Shown: positions 16,869-25,187, counted from the first letter of the stretch. The stretch: 64,000 nt of DNA from Rhodobacteraceae bacterium DSL-40 (GCA_003258405.1 QKPN01000006.1:62001-126000); one strand, 5' to 3'. Numbers and translations are program-made. Notes: a model not told the origin generated them from the letters alone.

Positions 16869-17768
16869 ATGGAAGCGTGGATCGCAGGCTTCGAGGGCAC
16901 GCCGGCCGCGGAGCACCTCGCGATGGCGCTCGCCCTGCTGGCCGCGGTCAGCCACGCGGTTTTCGGCGCGCTCCAGAAGGGCCGGCACGACCCCTGGCTT
17001 TCCCGCGGGGCGATCGACATCAGCTATTCGCTGATGGCGCTGCCGGTCGCGCTGCTGCTCGTGCCCTGGCCGGAGGGGCGGCAGTGGCTGATTCTCCTCG
17101 GCGCGGCGATCATCCATCTTGCCTACAAATACGCCCAGGCGCGGGCCTATGACCGGGGAGACTTCACGGTCGTCTATCCGATCGTGCGCGGCATGGGGCC
17201 GCTCGTCACGGTCGCGGCGGCGGGGGTGGTCTTCTCGGAGAGCTACTCGGCGGTGCAATGGGCGGGCGTGCTGCTCCTGTCGGGCGGGATCTTCTCGCTT
17301 TCGGCCTTCAATCTCGCGAGCGTCAGCATCGGGCGGCGCCGGCTTCTGGCCGCACTTGCCTGGGCGATGGTGACCGGGGTGCTGGTCTCGACCTACACGA
17401 CCTATGACGCCTACGGGATCCGCGAGACCCCCAACCCCTTCACCTTCCTCGCGTGGTTCTTCGTGCTAGACGGGGTGCTCTTTCCCTGGATCGCGCTGCG
17501 CCACTACGCGACCATGCCCGATCCGCCCGACCTCGGGCCGCTGTTCCGACGGGGGATCATCGGCGGGCTGGTGGCCTATGTGAGCTTCGGCTCGGTCATG
17601 ATGGCGACCCGGCTCGACAAGGTGGGGGAGGCGGCGGTCCTGCGCGAGACCTCGGTGGTCTTCGCCGCGCTGATCGGCTGGCTCTTTCTCGGCGAGCGGG
17701 TCGGGCCCTGGCGGGCGGCTCTCGTAGTTCTGATCGCGCTTGGCGCGGTAATTGTGGAATTCGGCTGA
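16869..17768 (+). CDS. EamA/DMT family transporter
   Basis: A 299-residue membrane protein with about ten hydrophobic segments arranged as two EamA repeats. Features of the family include VYPIVRGMGPLVT near the end of the first repeat, and AVLRETSVVFAALIGWLFLGE in the second. Drug/metabolite transporters of this type usually export small molecules; the substrate is unknown. It starts 4 bases after ftsY and is followed by yciB after 21 bases, an arrangement that suggests co-transcription. Confidence 0.88.
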   Translation: MEAWIAGFEGTPAAEHLAMALALLAAVSHAVFGALQKGRHDPWLSRGAIDISYSLMALPVALLLVPWPEGRQWLILLGAAIIHLAYKYAQARAYDRGDFTVVYPIVRGMGPLVTVAAAGVVFSESYSAVQWAGVLLLSGGIFSLSAFNLASVSIGRRRLLAALAWAMVTGVLVSTYTTYDAYGIRETPNPFTFLAWFFVLDGVLFPWIALRHYATMPDPPDLGPLFRRGIIGGLVAYVSFGSVMMATRLDKVGEAAVLRETSVVFAALIGWLFLGERVGPWRAALVVLIALGAVIVEFG

Positions 17769-17789
17769 AAGCCGCGGTAGGAGCCGGAC

Positions 17790-18404
17790 ATGGCTGAGCG
17801 CAAGATACATCCCCTTCTCAAGATCGCCCTCGAAGTCGGGCCGATCGCGATCTTCTTCCTGGCCTACCGGATGGCGCCGGTGCCGGACGGGCTCGATGCG
17901 ACCGAACGCCAGCTCGAGCAGATCCTGTTCTCGACCAAGGTCTTCATCCCGACGATCCTCGCGACCCTCGGGATCAGCTTCGCGCTCACCCGGAAGCTTC
18001 CGAAGATGGCGGTCATCACGGCGATCGTGGTGGTGGTGTTCGGGGGGCTCACGATCGTCCTGCATGACGATACCTTCGTGAAGATGAAGCCGACGATCCT
18101 CTACTGCATCTTCGCGGGCATCCTCGGCTTCGGGCTGCTCCGTGGGCAAAGCTATCTTCGCTATCTGATGGACGAGCTCCTGCCGATGCAGCGGGAGGGG
18201 TGGATGAAGTTCACCCGGCGCTTCGTGGTCTTCTACCTGTTTCTCGCGGTGCTGAACGAGGTGGTCTGGCGCGGGTTAGGGACGGACATGTGGGTGAATT
18301 TCCGTACGTTCGTGCTTCCGATCGCCAACTTCGGCTTCGTCATGGCCCAGCTCCCGCTCTTCCAGCGCTATTCGATCGTCCAGAAGGCCGACGAAGGGGT
18401 GTGA
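17790..18404 (+). CDS. yciB: Septation/intracellular-membrane protein YciB (IspZ family)
   Basis: A 204-residue inner-membrane protein with five or six hydrophobic segments. Family signatures include LEVGPIAIFFLAY near the N-terminus, FGGLTIVLHDDTFVKMKPTI in the middle, and NEVVWR and FPLFQRYS-like (LPLFQRYSIV) near the end. YciB is involved in cell envelope integrity and division in enterobacteria; its molecular activity is not settled. GGAGCCGGAC precedes the ATG. It is the last gene of the ftsY cluster and borders the low-GC island. Confidence 0.93.
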   Translation: MAERKIHPLLKIALEVGPIAIFFLAYRMAPVPDGLDATERQLEQILFSTKVFIPTILATLGISFALTRKLPKMAVITAIVVVVFGGLTIVLHDDTFVKMKPTILYCIFAGILGFGLLRGQSYLRYLMDELLPMQREGWMKFTRRFVVFYLFLAVLNEVVWRGLGTDMWVNFRTFVLPIANFGFVMAQLPLFQRYSIVQKADEGV

Positions 18405-18761
18405 GGGGCCGGGGTGCCCTGACCGTGAAAACGGGGGTTTTCACCGTGAAAATTTTGGTAAGTTGCTGAAATTTCGGATTAAAGTGGCTAACAAATTGTG
18501 AATGGGCGTTTTGTTGGCCTTTGAGGGCCGACATTGCGCCGGTTTTGGTTGGTCGGACCTTGGATTCGTGTGCGGCGGTGCACTGCATCCCGGACATGAA
18601 GGGCGGGAAGCGGTTGTTCGCTGCGCCCAAAACTAATGTCCGCAAGAGTGCAAACGAAGCCGTTGTGGGTTGCCATACAAGGAGCGATTAGCACGCCTGC
18701 CCAGCGCTCTGGCCCTGTGTACAGAGGAGGCGGACTGATCAACCGAACCTTGTTGACGAGG
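18405..18761. other. Non-coding left flank of the NTPase-TIR island
   Basis: No convincing gene is seen in these 357 bases. The segment begins with an A/T-rich hairpin and continues with patchy sequence of lower GC than yciB. It contains TGTCCGCAA (18637-18645), whose exact reverse complement TTGCGGACA occurs at 20248-20256 on the other side of the island gene. No tRNA, integrase or obvious long direct repeat was found by eye. Confidence 0.5.
18425..18444 (+). terminator. Hairpin after yciB
   Basis: GTGAAAAC and GTTTTCAC form an 8-bp stem around a GGGG loop, 21 bases after the yciB stop. A second GTGAAAA follows at once, then TTTTGG. The position suits a terminator for the ftsY-yciB operon, although the stem is not GC-rich. 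Confidence 0.45.
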
Positions 18762-20234
18762 TCAGAGGCTGGTGAGCTTGCCCGCGATGCGCAGAACTAT
18801 GTCGTCAATAATCGCGTCTGCCTGCGCATCGATGTCGCCACTGTAATCGAAGTGGATCGAAACGAGATCGGTAGGGATGCCAGGGAAAATCGTCTTGTCG
18901 AGAAAGACGGGGATCACCTCAGCCTCCGAAACCCTTTGGGTGAAACAGTCCCGCTCGAAAGTGGGCCAAACCTTGTCCTTGTGGTGCTGGTCAAGAATTG
19001 CGACAACCAAACGCGATTTTCGGACAAATATGTCCAAGAACTGTTGGGACCAAAGGCCGCCCAGATAATTGTCTTCATAGTTGCGGTCGTAGAACACCGA
19101 GATGTCGAGTTCCCGGAGTTTCTGGCCGATGAAGTCGGCAATGTCGCGGTTTTCACCCGCAAAGGATATTGCAATATCCCACTCGAAATCACGAGGATCA
19201 TCGCGGAAACCGCAGCGCTGGCGAAGGTCTTCCCAGTTCAGGTTCTTGATGTAGTAGAAAAGGGCTGGGTCTTCGATCGCGAAGTTTTTGGTGTCGGCGT
19301 CATAGTAAAACAATCGGGCGCAGGTCTCCTTCTGATCAAGTAGAACTCGCAACCGGTGATCCTTGACATTGTTTATGCTGCCCTTGATGTCGTGACGAGC
19401 ATTCGCGAGTTCGTTCAGGTCGACGTTCGATTGCTCCAACTCGGATACAGCCCGCAGCAGCTTGTAGTAAGGATCGTTCGTCGGACGGAAACGCCTACCG
19501 CGGCAAAATTCGCGAACCGCCGGATCGTAGTTGTGATGGAGCGTCTCCACGACTTGAGCCTTGATCGTGTCCTGTGTCCAGTTGATGTGGTGCGTCACTT
19601 CGCGAGTTTGATCGACATTCGCCGAGATGCAGATCGTTTTGCATATCTGCTGGGTGAGCCAATAGTCGCCCCTACTGTCCGTTATAATGGCTTCTTGCTC
19701 TTCGATTTTGATGTTCAGTCGAATGCTTCCGAGCTTGATCATCTCGCCGATCACGGCAGGAGTACCCGGGGCAATGCGGTGAATGCCCATGCGCTTCGCA
19801 ATGTCCGGGACCAGTTGGATGAGGTCCGATCCAACGTTGTTGATCCCAATAATGATGAGCTTTGGCAGCCCATCACGATTATCCCGTTCGGCAATCACTT
19901 TTGCCAGATTAGCAAGACGTTCTTTCGTTTCTTTGTTGAGACGGTGGAAGTCGTCAACGACGAAGGTCTCATCACCGGATTCTTCGCTAATAGCCTCGAT
20001 GATCGGGAGATCCTTGGGCTCGCGCGGCGTCAAAAGTCTTGGTGCGTTCTCAGGGAAGATTTCCGCAAGCGCTTTCTTGACGGTTGTAGTCTTACCTGTG
20101 CCTGATTGACCTTCGACGACGACCGGCTTTCCTTTGCGTCGCAAATCGACGAGAAGTGCTGTGAAGTTAGGGGGCTTCACGAATGTGAATTCAGGCACGC
20201 CCTCCGTAACGAAAACATCTTCCAAATATGCCAT
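18762..20234 (-). CDS. NTPase-TIR domain protein (putative defence effector)
   Basis: A 490-residue two-domain protein. The N-terminal half is a P-loop ATPase of the AAA/STAND type: Walker A GQSGTGKT (42-49), Walker B FVVDD (91-95), a sensor-1-like LIIIGINN (126-133), and a helical region to about residue 345. The C-terminal part (about 350-490) is a TIR domain: WDIAISFAGENRD opens it, SRLVVAILD forms a core strand, and E427 in WPTFERD sits where NADase TIR domains carry the catalytic glutamate. The order, sensor ATPase first and TIR last, suggests ATP-dependent assembly that activates NAD cleavage or signalling. The gene is alone in a low-GC island (hand counts of four 60-base lines give 25-35 GC, against 47 in a flanking line). 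A defence role is inferred; I do not recognise a named system. Confidence 0.8.
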   Translation of the reverse strand: MAYLEDVFVTEGVPEFTFVKPPNFTALLVDLRRKGKPVVVEGQSGTGKTTTVKKALAEIFPENAPRLLTPREPKDLPIIEAISEESGDETFVVDDFHRLNKETKERLANLAKVIAERDNRDGLPKLIIIGINNVGSDLIQLVPDIAKRMGIHRIAPGTPAVIGEMIKLGSIRLNIKIEEQEAIITDSRGDYWLTQQICKTICISANVDQTREVTHHINWTQDTIKAQVVETLHHNYDPAVREFCRGRRFRPTNDPYYKLLRAVSELEQSNVDLNELANARHDIKGSINNVKDHRLRVLLDQKETCARLFYYDADTKNFAIEDPALFYYIKNLNWEDLRQRCGFRDDPRDFEWDIAISFAGENRDIADFIGQKLRELDISVFYDRNYEDNYLGGLWSQQFLDIFVRKSRLVVAILDQHHKDKVWPTFERDCFTQRVSEAEVIPVFLDKTIFPGIPTDLVSIHFDYSGDIDAQADAIIDDIVLRIAGKLTSL

Positions 20235-20598
20235 TTGAGTCCCGAAATTGCGGACACTTTCGTTTTCCGATCACCGAAGGTGGCGCAATTACGTTTTTTC
20301 TTCAAGAGCGTCTGCACGGCAGATGGACAAATCGAGCGCTGTATGGTGGGCACCGCACATACCGCTGGTCATCTTCGAGCAAGGCGGATCGCTTATCCGC
20401 GATGGTTAACCACTATCGGTTGGAAGCGGCCATCCGACGAATGCAGAACGAACGACAGCTTAGGGCCGAAGGTAGTCGTTTGGTTCGGCAGATCAGAGGA
20501 AGGGCCGCAGGCCCGGCGGCGCTGCGCGCCTTGTTCGGGGCCGGGGGCCGAGTTGTTTCGCAGTAGGTTAGGCGGCAGTTGTGCATGGACGATCCGCC
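20235..20598. other. Non-coding right flank (promoter side) of the NTPase-TIR island
   Basis: These 364 bases hold the upstream region of the NTPase-TIR gene. No gene was recognised. The first 60 bases include TTGCGGACA (20248-20256) and a run TTTTTTCTT, suitable for a minus-strand promoter. The rest becomes steadily GC-richer and ends in degenerate palindromic GC-rich sequence near 20505-20545 next to the M24 gene's stop. This looks like an old insertion boundary without preserved ends. Confidence 0.45.
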
Positions 20599-21774
20599 CT
20601 ACCGCCGGATCAGGTCCAGCGGGGCCTGCGAGAGGGGTTCGGCGCCGGTTTCCGTGACGAGGGAGGTGCGGGCGAGGGTCATCGCGAGGCCGTTGGCCTC
20701 GTCGAAGAGGATCATGTGGATGAAGAAGGTGTTGCCGGGGCGGAGGATGTAGCTCTGGCCCTCGTAGAACATCGGCCAGTCCATCCAGTTCGGCGCGAAG
20801 GTGGTGCCCAGGGAATAGCCGCAGGCGTTGAGCTTGTTGGCGCCCTGGCCGCGGGCCTCCATCACGGCGGCATGGGCCTCGAAGACGGCGCGGGCGGGCT
20901 CGCCGGGGCGCAGCGCGGCCTCGGCGGCCAGCAGCGCCTCCTCGCAGGCGGCGTGCATCGCGGCGACGCGCGGGTCGAGCCGGCCGATGACGACCGTGCG
21001 CATGAGTGCTGCGTGGTAGTGGCGCCAGGCGGCGGCGAATTCCAGCGTGAGGAGGTCGTCGGGATCGAGCGTGCGGCGGCCGGTGAAGTAGCGGCACATG
21101 AGCGCGCCGGGGCCCGAGCCGATGATCTGCTCGTTGGCCGGGTCGTCGCCGCCGCCGCGGTAGATCGCGCCCTGAAGCTCGGCGAGGATGTCGCCCTCGT
21201 AGGCGCCGGGGCGCGTGGCTGCGGTCGCGGCGGCGAGGGCCTCGTCGGCGAGGGCGGCGGCGCGGCGGACATGGGCGATCTCGGCGGGGCTCTTCACGGC
21301 GCGCAGGCGCGTGACGAGGAGCGAGGCGTCCTCGAGGCTGCCGAAGCCTTCGAGGGCGTCGGTGAGGCGGCGGCCCTTGGCGGCGGTGAGCCCGTAGGCC
21401 TCCCACTCGACGCCGAGGCGGCGGCCGGAGAGGCCGAGCTCGGCGAGGATGCCGCGGAGCTCGCGCTCCGGGGCGGCATGTTCGCCATCGGTCCAGATGC
21501 GGATGTCGCTCACGCGCGAGGTGAAGCGGGCCTGGAGGCGGTCGGCGGAGCGGGTGAGCAGCACGAGGCGGCCGTCGCCGGTGAGCACCATGGCCTGGAA
21601 ATGCACGTAGCCGAAGGTGTCGTAGCCGGTCAGCCAGTACATGCTTTCCTGGCGGAAGAGCAGGAGCGCGTCGAGCCCCGCGCGCTCCATCTCGGCGAGC
21701 ACGGCCTGCTGGCGGGCGCGGAACTCGGGCTCGTCGAAGTGGAGGTTGCGGGGCGGCGTGCTATCCTGCGGCAT
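20599..21774 (-). CDS. M24-fold ('pita-bread') hydrolase lacking metal ligands
   Basis: A 391-residue creatinase/aminopeptidase-P-like protein: an N-terminal creatinase domain (about 1-150) and a C-terminal M24 domain (about 160-391). Compared by eye with methionine aminopeptidase, all five metal ligands are replaced: E245 and A256 for the two Asp, Y320 for His, H353 for Glu, and A368 for the last Glu. Metal-free relatives such as creatinase and ectoine hydrolase exist, so it may be a C-N hydrolase rather than a peptidase. It overlaps the end of ccmG by 14 bases, so it is probably translated as the last gene of the ccm operon. The substrate is unknown. Confidence 0.82.
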   Translation of the reverse strand: MPQDSTPPRNLHFDEPEFRARQQAVLAEMERAGLDALLLFRQESMYWLTGYDTFGYVHFQAMVLTGDGRLVLLTRSADRLQARFTSRVSDIRIWTDGEHAAPERELRGILAELGLSGRRLGVEWEAYGLTAAKGRRLTDALEGFGSLEDASLLVTRLRAVKSPAEIAHVRRAAALADEALAAATAATRPGAYEGDILAELQGAIYRGGGDDPANEQIIGSGPGALMCRYFTGRRTLDPDDLLTLEFAAAWRHYHAALMRTVVIGRLDPRVAAMHAACEEALLAAEAALRPGEPARAVFEAHAAVMEARGQGANKLNACGYSLGTTFAPNWMDWPMFYEGQSYILRPGNTFFIHMILFDEANGLAMTLARTSLVTETGAEPLSQAPLDLIRR

Positions 21775-22303
21775 CGATCACCGGCTTCAGGCGTTTCTCG
21801 ATGACCTCGCGGGTGAGCGGGCCGGGGTGGCGGAAGAGGATCTTGCCGCCCGGGCCGACGACGAAGGTTTCCGGCACGCCGTAGATGCCCCAGTCGATGC
21901 CGGTGCGGCCCGAGGCGTCCTCGCCGACCATGGCGTAGGGGTTGCCGAGCTCGGCGAGGAAGGCGGCGGCCTTCTCGGGGCTGTCCTTGTAGTTGATGCC
22001 GATGACGGGGCGCTCGGGGGTGCCGAGCTCCATCAGCACCGGGTGTTCGGCGCGGCAGGGCGCGCACCAGCTTGCCCAGAAGTTCACGAGCTTGATGCCG
22101 GGGCCGGTGAGGTCGGCGTCCGTGGGCGTGGGGCTGCCGGGAAATTCGGAGACATAGGCGAGCGGCGGGGTGGTCTTGCCGATGAGCGCGGAGGGGAGCG
22201 CGTTCGGGTCCTCGCGCTGGAGGCCGAACCAGGCGGCGACCGCGAAGGCGATGAAGAGGAGCGGCGGCAGCGCGATCAGCGGGTTGAAGCGACGCTCAGC
22301 CAC
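21761..22303 (-). CDS. ccmG: Thiol:disulfide interchange protein CcmG/DsbE
   Basis: A 180-residue membrane-anchored periplasmic thioredoxin that reduces apocytochrome c haem-binding cysteines during cytochrome c maturation. One N-terminal membrane helix (about 8-26) precedes a thioredoxin domain with the WCAPC active site (NFWASWCAPCRAEHP) and the CcmG-type GVPETFVV cis-Pro loop. The start is a GTG that overlaps the ccmD stop by 8 bases (GTGGCTGA); no ATG is well placed. It is in the order ccmC-ccmD-ccmG, typical of Alphaproteobacteria. Confidence 0.93.
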   Translation of the reverse strand: MAERRFNPLIALPPLLFIAFAVAAWFGLQREDPNALPSALIGKTTPPLAYVSEFPGSPTPTDADLTGPGIKLVNFWASWCAPCRAEHPVLMELGTPERPVIGINYKDSPEKAAAFLAELGNPYAMVGEDASGRTGIDWGIYGVPETFVVGPGGKILFRHPGPLTREVIEKRLKPVIDAAG

Positions 22304-22460
22304 GGCTGCGCCCCCGGATCTCGGCCTCGGCGCGCTCGAGCGCGCGGCGGACGCGGGCGCTGCGCCAGAGCGAGACGGCGACGAGGGCGGCGAGGAGGGC
22401 GATCGTCGCGCCATAGGCGCCGAGGACGGTTCCGGCGTAGCGTCCGAGGTCGGGCATCAT
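22296..22460 (-). CDS. ccmD: Haem exporter protein CcmD
   Basis: A 54-residue single-pass membrane protein (MMPDLGRYAG, hydrophobic helix about 10-32, then a charged tail of Arg/Glu). Size, topology and location between ccmC and ccmG identify it as CcmD, which helps release holo-CcmE from the CcmABC complex. It overlaps ccmC by four bases at its start and ccmG by eight bases at its end, so all three are translationally coupled. Two adjacent ATG codons (22460 and 22457) are possible starts. Confidence 0.87.
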   Translation of the reverse strand: MMPDLGRYAGTVLGAYGATIALLAALVAVSLWRSARVRRALERAEAEIRGRSRG

Positions 22461-23218
22461 GCCTTGTGGGCCTCCATGGGGCGGGGGGCGGCCTGCTGGG
22501 CCTGCATCTGTTCGATGGCGCGCAGCCGGCGGGCGCGGATTTCGGTGCGGGTGCGCAGGAGCACGAGGGTGATGAAGAGCAGCACGAAGCCCGCGATGCA
22601 GAGGAGCAGCGGCCAGTAGAAGGCGTTGTCGACGTTTTCGCGCTGGTCCATCGAGAGCGACGGGCCCTGGTGCAGCCCCTGCGACCAGAAGAAGACGGCG
22701 TAGCGCGAGAGGACGGCGAAGACGGAGCCGACGAGGCAGAGGATCGCGGTGAGGTCCGCGGCCTTTTCCGGGTCGTCGATGGCGGACCAGAGCGCGATGT
22801 AGCCGAGGTAGAAGACGAAGAGGATGAAGAACGAGGTGAGGCGCGGGTCCCAGGCCCACCAGGTGCCCCACATCGGTTCGCCCCAGATCGCGCCGGTGAA
22901 GAGCGTGATGAGCGTCATCACCGCACCGATGGGCGCGGCGGCACGGGCGGCTAGGGCTGAGACGTGGTGGCGGCGGATGAACCAGATCATCGAGGTCACC
23001 AGCATCATGAACCAGGCGTTGATGGCCATGAGCGCCGCGGGGACGTGGATGAAGAGGATCTTCACCGTGGCACCCTGCTGGTAGTCGTCCGGGGTGCCGA
23101 AGAAGCCCCAGCCGAGCCCGGCTGCGAGGCAGAGGACCGTGAGCCCCGAGAACGCGGGCAGGAGCGCCCCGGAGAGGCGCATGAACTGCACGGGATTGGC
23201 GAATTTCCAGATCGACAT
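22457..23218 (-). CDS. ccmC: Haem ABC transporter permease CcmC
   Basis: A 253-residue membrane protein with six hydrophobic segments. The tryptophan-rich WWD haem-handling motif is seen as GTWWAWDPRLTS, with flanking histidines in FIHVPAA and in the later periplasmic loop (SQGLHQGPSLS). CcmC loads haem onto CcmE. Its start MSIWKFANP is typical. It lies downstream of ccmA and ccmB on the same strand but is separated from ccmB by a lipoprotein gene. Confidence 0.95.
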   Translation of the reverse strand: MSIWKFANPVQFMRLSGALLPAFSGLTVLCLAAGLGWGFFGTPDDYQQGATVKILFIHVPAALMAINAWFMMLVTSMIWFIRRHHVSALAARAAAPIGAVMTLITLFTGAIWGEPMWGTWWAWDPRLTSFFILFVFYLGYIALWSAIDDPEKAADLTAILCLVGSVFAVLSRYAVFFWSQGLHQGPSLSMDQRENVDNAFYWPLLLCIAGFVLLFITLVLLRTRTEIRARRLRAIEQMQAQQAAPRPMEAHKA

Positions 23219-23294
23219 GCCGCCTTTTAGAGCCGACGGGCGCGCGGTTCAATCGCCTGAAAGTACTGTAACACCTTCGTGGGCGCGCGAGGGC

Positions 23295-23759
23295 TCAGGG
23301 CAGGATCACGCCGGGCTCGCCGACGGGCCCGGCAAGCGGGTCGAGGGGCAGGTCGGCGGGCGGCGCGGATGCGGTTGCCGGCGCGATGGCGAGGGTGGGC
23401 GCTGGCGCGACGGGGTGCGCGGTCTGCGGCAGGGCGATGGGCGTGGCGGCGCGGGGGGCGGCCTCGGCCGGTGCGACGGTTTCCGCCGAAGCAGTGTCCT
23501 TGCCGCCGCAGCGGGTGAAGGCATCGCTCCAGCCGCGGGCATAGGCGGTGTCGTTCTCGAAGGAGGTGGCATCCCGGAGGCGCGGGCCGCTGCCCGCCGC
23601 GGAGGATTGCCCGGAGGTGCAGCCGTCATCGAAGCCCTGACGGTAGGCGGGAGGGGCGTCTGCCGCGGGGGCGGGCGGGGCGGCTTCCGGGCGCGCGTCG
23701 GGGTCGCCGCCGGCACAGGCCGCGAGGAGGAGGCAAGCGGCGAGGGCGCGTCCGGTCAT
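23295..23759 (-). CDS. Predicted lipoprotein of unknown function within the ccm cluster
   Basis: A 154-residue protein with a lipoprotein signal peptide: MTGRALAACLLLAAC, lipobox LAAC with Cys15 as the lipidated residue. A Pro/Ala-rich stretch follows, then a short region with two cysteines (YRQGFDDGCTSGQSS and AFTRCGGKD), and a long Pro/Ala-rich tail. The repeated Y-x-x-G-(F/W)-x-D pattern (YRQGFDDG, YARGWSDA) is the only recognisable feature and may form a small helical pair. It lies between ccmB and ccmC on the same strand, so it may be co-transcribed with them. I do not recognise the family. Confidence 0.7.
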   Translation of the reverse strand: MTGRALAACLLLAACAGGDPDARPEAAPPAPAADAPPAYRQGFDDGCTSGQSSAAGSGPRLRDATSFENDTAYARGWSDAFTRCGGKDTASAETVAPAEAAPRAATPIALPQTAHPVAPAPTLAIAPATASAPPADLPLDPLAGPVGEPGVILP

Positions 23760-23856
23760 GTCTCTCAACTCCTCTCCGGGAGATATTCCCGCATAGGTTG
23801 AATAGCATGAACGGTATGCGCCGGGCAATCATGCCGCGCAGCAATCTGTGCAGGCG

Positions 23857-24522
23857 TCAGCGCAGGTTGATGCGCAGGGCAGCGGCGGCGGCGAAGGGGG
23901 CGAGGGCGAGGATGAAGAGGGTGAGGCCCGCCAGCAGGGTGAGGGCGGGCATCGGGTCGGTGCCTTCGGCGGCACTGGCGACCGCGCGGGCCCCGAAGAT
24001 CAGCGTCGGGATATAGAGCGGCAGGACGAGCACCGAGAGGAGCAGGCCACCGCGCCGCAGGCCGACGGTGACCGCCCCGCCGATTGCACCGAGAAAGCTG
24101 AGGCCGGGGGTGCCGAGGGCGAGGCTGGCCATCAGCCAGGCGAAGGCATCGCCCGGCAGGTTGAGGGTGATGGCAAGCACCGGCGCCACGATCACCAGCG
24201 GGAGGCCGGTGGTGAGCCAGTGGGCGAGCGCCTTCAGCGCCACGAGGCCCTCGAGGGGCAGCGGCGAGAGGGAGAGGATGTCGAGGGTGCCGTCCTCGTA
24301 ATCGGTCTGGAACAGCCGGTCGAGGGAGAGCTGGCAGGCAAGCAGCGCGGCGAGCCAGAGCGTTCCGGGAGCGATGGCGCGGAGCCTTTCCGGGTCCGGG
24401 CCGGTGCCGAAGGGGACGAGCAGCACGACGATGAGGAAGAAGGAGAGGCCGAGCCCGGCGCCGCCGCCGGAGCGGAGCGCGAGCCTCAGTTCCCGGCCGA
24501 GGACGGCGGAGGCGGTCTTCAT
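23857..24522 (-). CDS. ccmB: Haem exporter protein CcmB
   Basis: A 221-residue membrane protein with six hydrophobic segments, the permease partner of CcmA in the CcmABCD complex. Family hallmarks seen are the opening LGRELRLALRSGG, the segment DYEDGTLDILSLSPLPLEG, and the conserved GTPGLSFLGAIGGAVTVGLRRGG. The ATG overlaps the ccmA stop in an ATGA arrangement. Confidence 0.94.
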   Translation of the reverse strand: MKTASAVLGRELRLALRSGGGAGLGLSFFLIVVLLVPFGTGPDPERLRAIAPGTLWLAALLACQLSLDRLFQTDYEDGTLDILSLSPLPLEGLVALKALAHWLTTGLPLVIVAPVLAITLNLPGDAFAWLMASLALGTPGLSFLGAIGGAVTVGLRRGGLLLSVLVLPLYIPTLIFGARAVASAAEGTDPMPALTLLAGLTLFILALAPFAAAAALRINLR

Positions 24523-25187
24523 GGGGCAAGGCCTTCGAGGAACGGATCGTGATGGCCGGCGGTACCGGGACTGGCGGCCACGACGGGCGCAAGCGTGAGG
24601 TCGCGGGCGCTGCCGACATCAAGGGGCACGTGGGTTGCGATGATCGCGGCGCCGCCGCGGGCGCAATGCGCGCGGATGGCGGAAAAGAGCAGGGCGCAGG
24701 CGGGGCCGTCGAGCGAGACGGTGGGCTCGTCGAGCAGCCAGAGCGGCCGGTTGGGGGCGAGCGCCAGGCGGGCAAGGCCGAGCCGCCGTTTCTGGCCCGC
24801 GGAGCAGGCATGGGCGGGGCGCGCGGCGATCGCACCGAGATCGAAGGCCGCGAGCGCGGGCGCGATGTCGGGCGAACCGAAGAGCGCGCCCCAGAAGGCG
24901 AGGTTCTCGGCTACGGTGAGCTGTGGCTTGATGGCGTCAAGGTGGCCCGCATAGGCGATGCGCTCGGCATAGGCGTCATGGTCGCGGCCGAGCGGGATGC
25001 CGTCGAGGGTCACCGCGCCGCGGCTTCGCGGCAGGAGGCCTGCGAGCACGCGCAGGAGCGTGGACTTGCCCGAACCGTTGGGTCCGCGCAGCCCCAGCGC
25101 CTCGCCGCCGTCGAGCGTGAAGGAAACGCCCTCGAGAACGGGGCGACCGGAGCGTTGACAGGCGAGATCGGAAACGTCGAGGCGCAT
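24519..25187 (-). CDS. ccmA: Haem exporter ATP-binding protein CcmA
   Basis: A 222-residue ABC ATPase that powers release of holo-CcmE in cytochrome c maturation. Walker A is GPNGSGKST, the signature is CSAGQKRRLGLARL, and Walker B is LWLLDEPTVSLD. The start used is MRLDVSD; an in-frame ATG 12 bases upstream (MRRF) is also possible. It heads the minus-strand ccm operon and is divergent from acnA, with 179 bases between the two starts. Confidence 0.95.
   Translation of the reverse strand: MRLDVSDLACQRSGRPVLEGVSFTLDGGEALGLRGPNGSGKSTLLRVLAGLLPRSRGAVTLDGIPLGRDHDAYAERIAYAGHLDAIKPQLTVAENLAFWGALFGSPDIAPALAAFDLGAIAARPAHACSAGQKRRLGLARLALAPNRPLWLLDEPTVSLDGPACALLFSAIRAHCARGGAAIIATHVPLDVGSARDLTLAPVVAASPGTAGHHDPFLEGLAP

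Noticed and set aside
18636-20105. Two plus-strand frames (235 and 249 codons) across the island
   Set aside because: They run antisense to the NTPase-TIR gene, have no recognisable domain, and split where the real gene is continuous.
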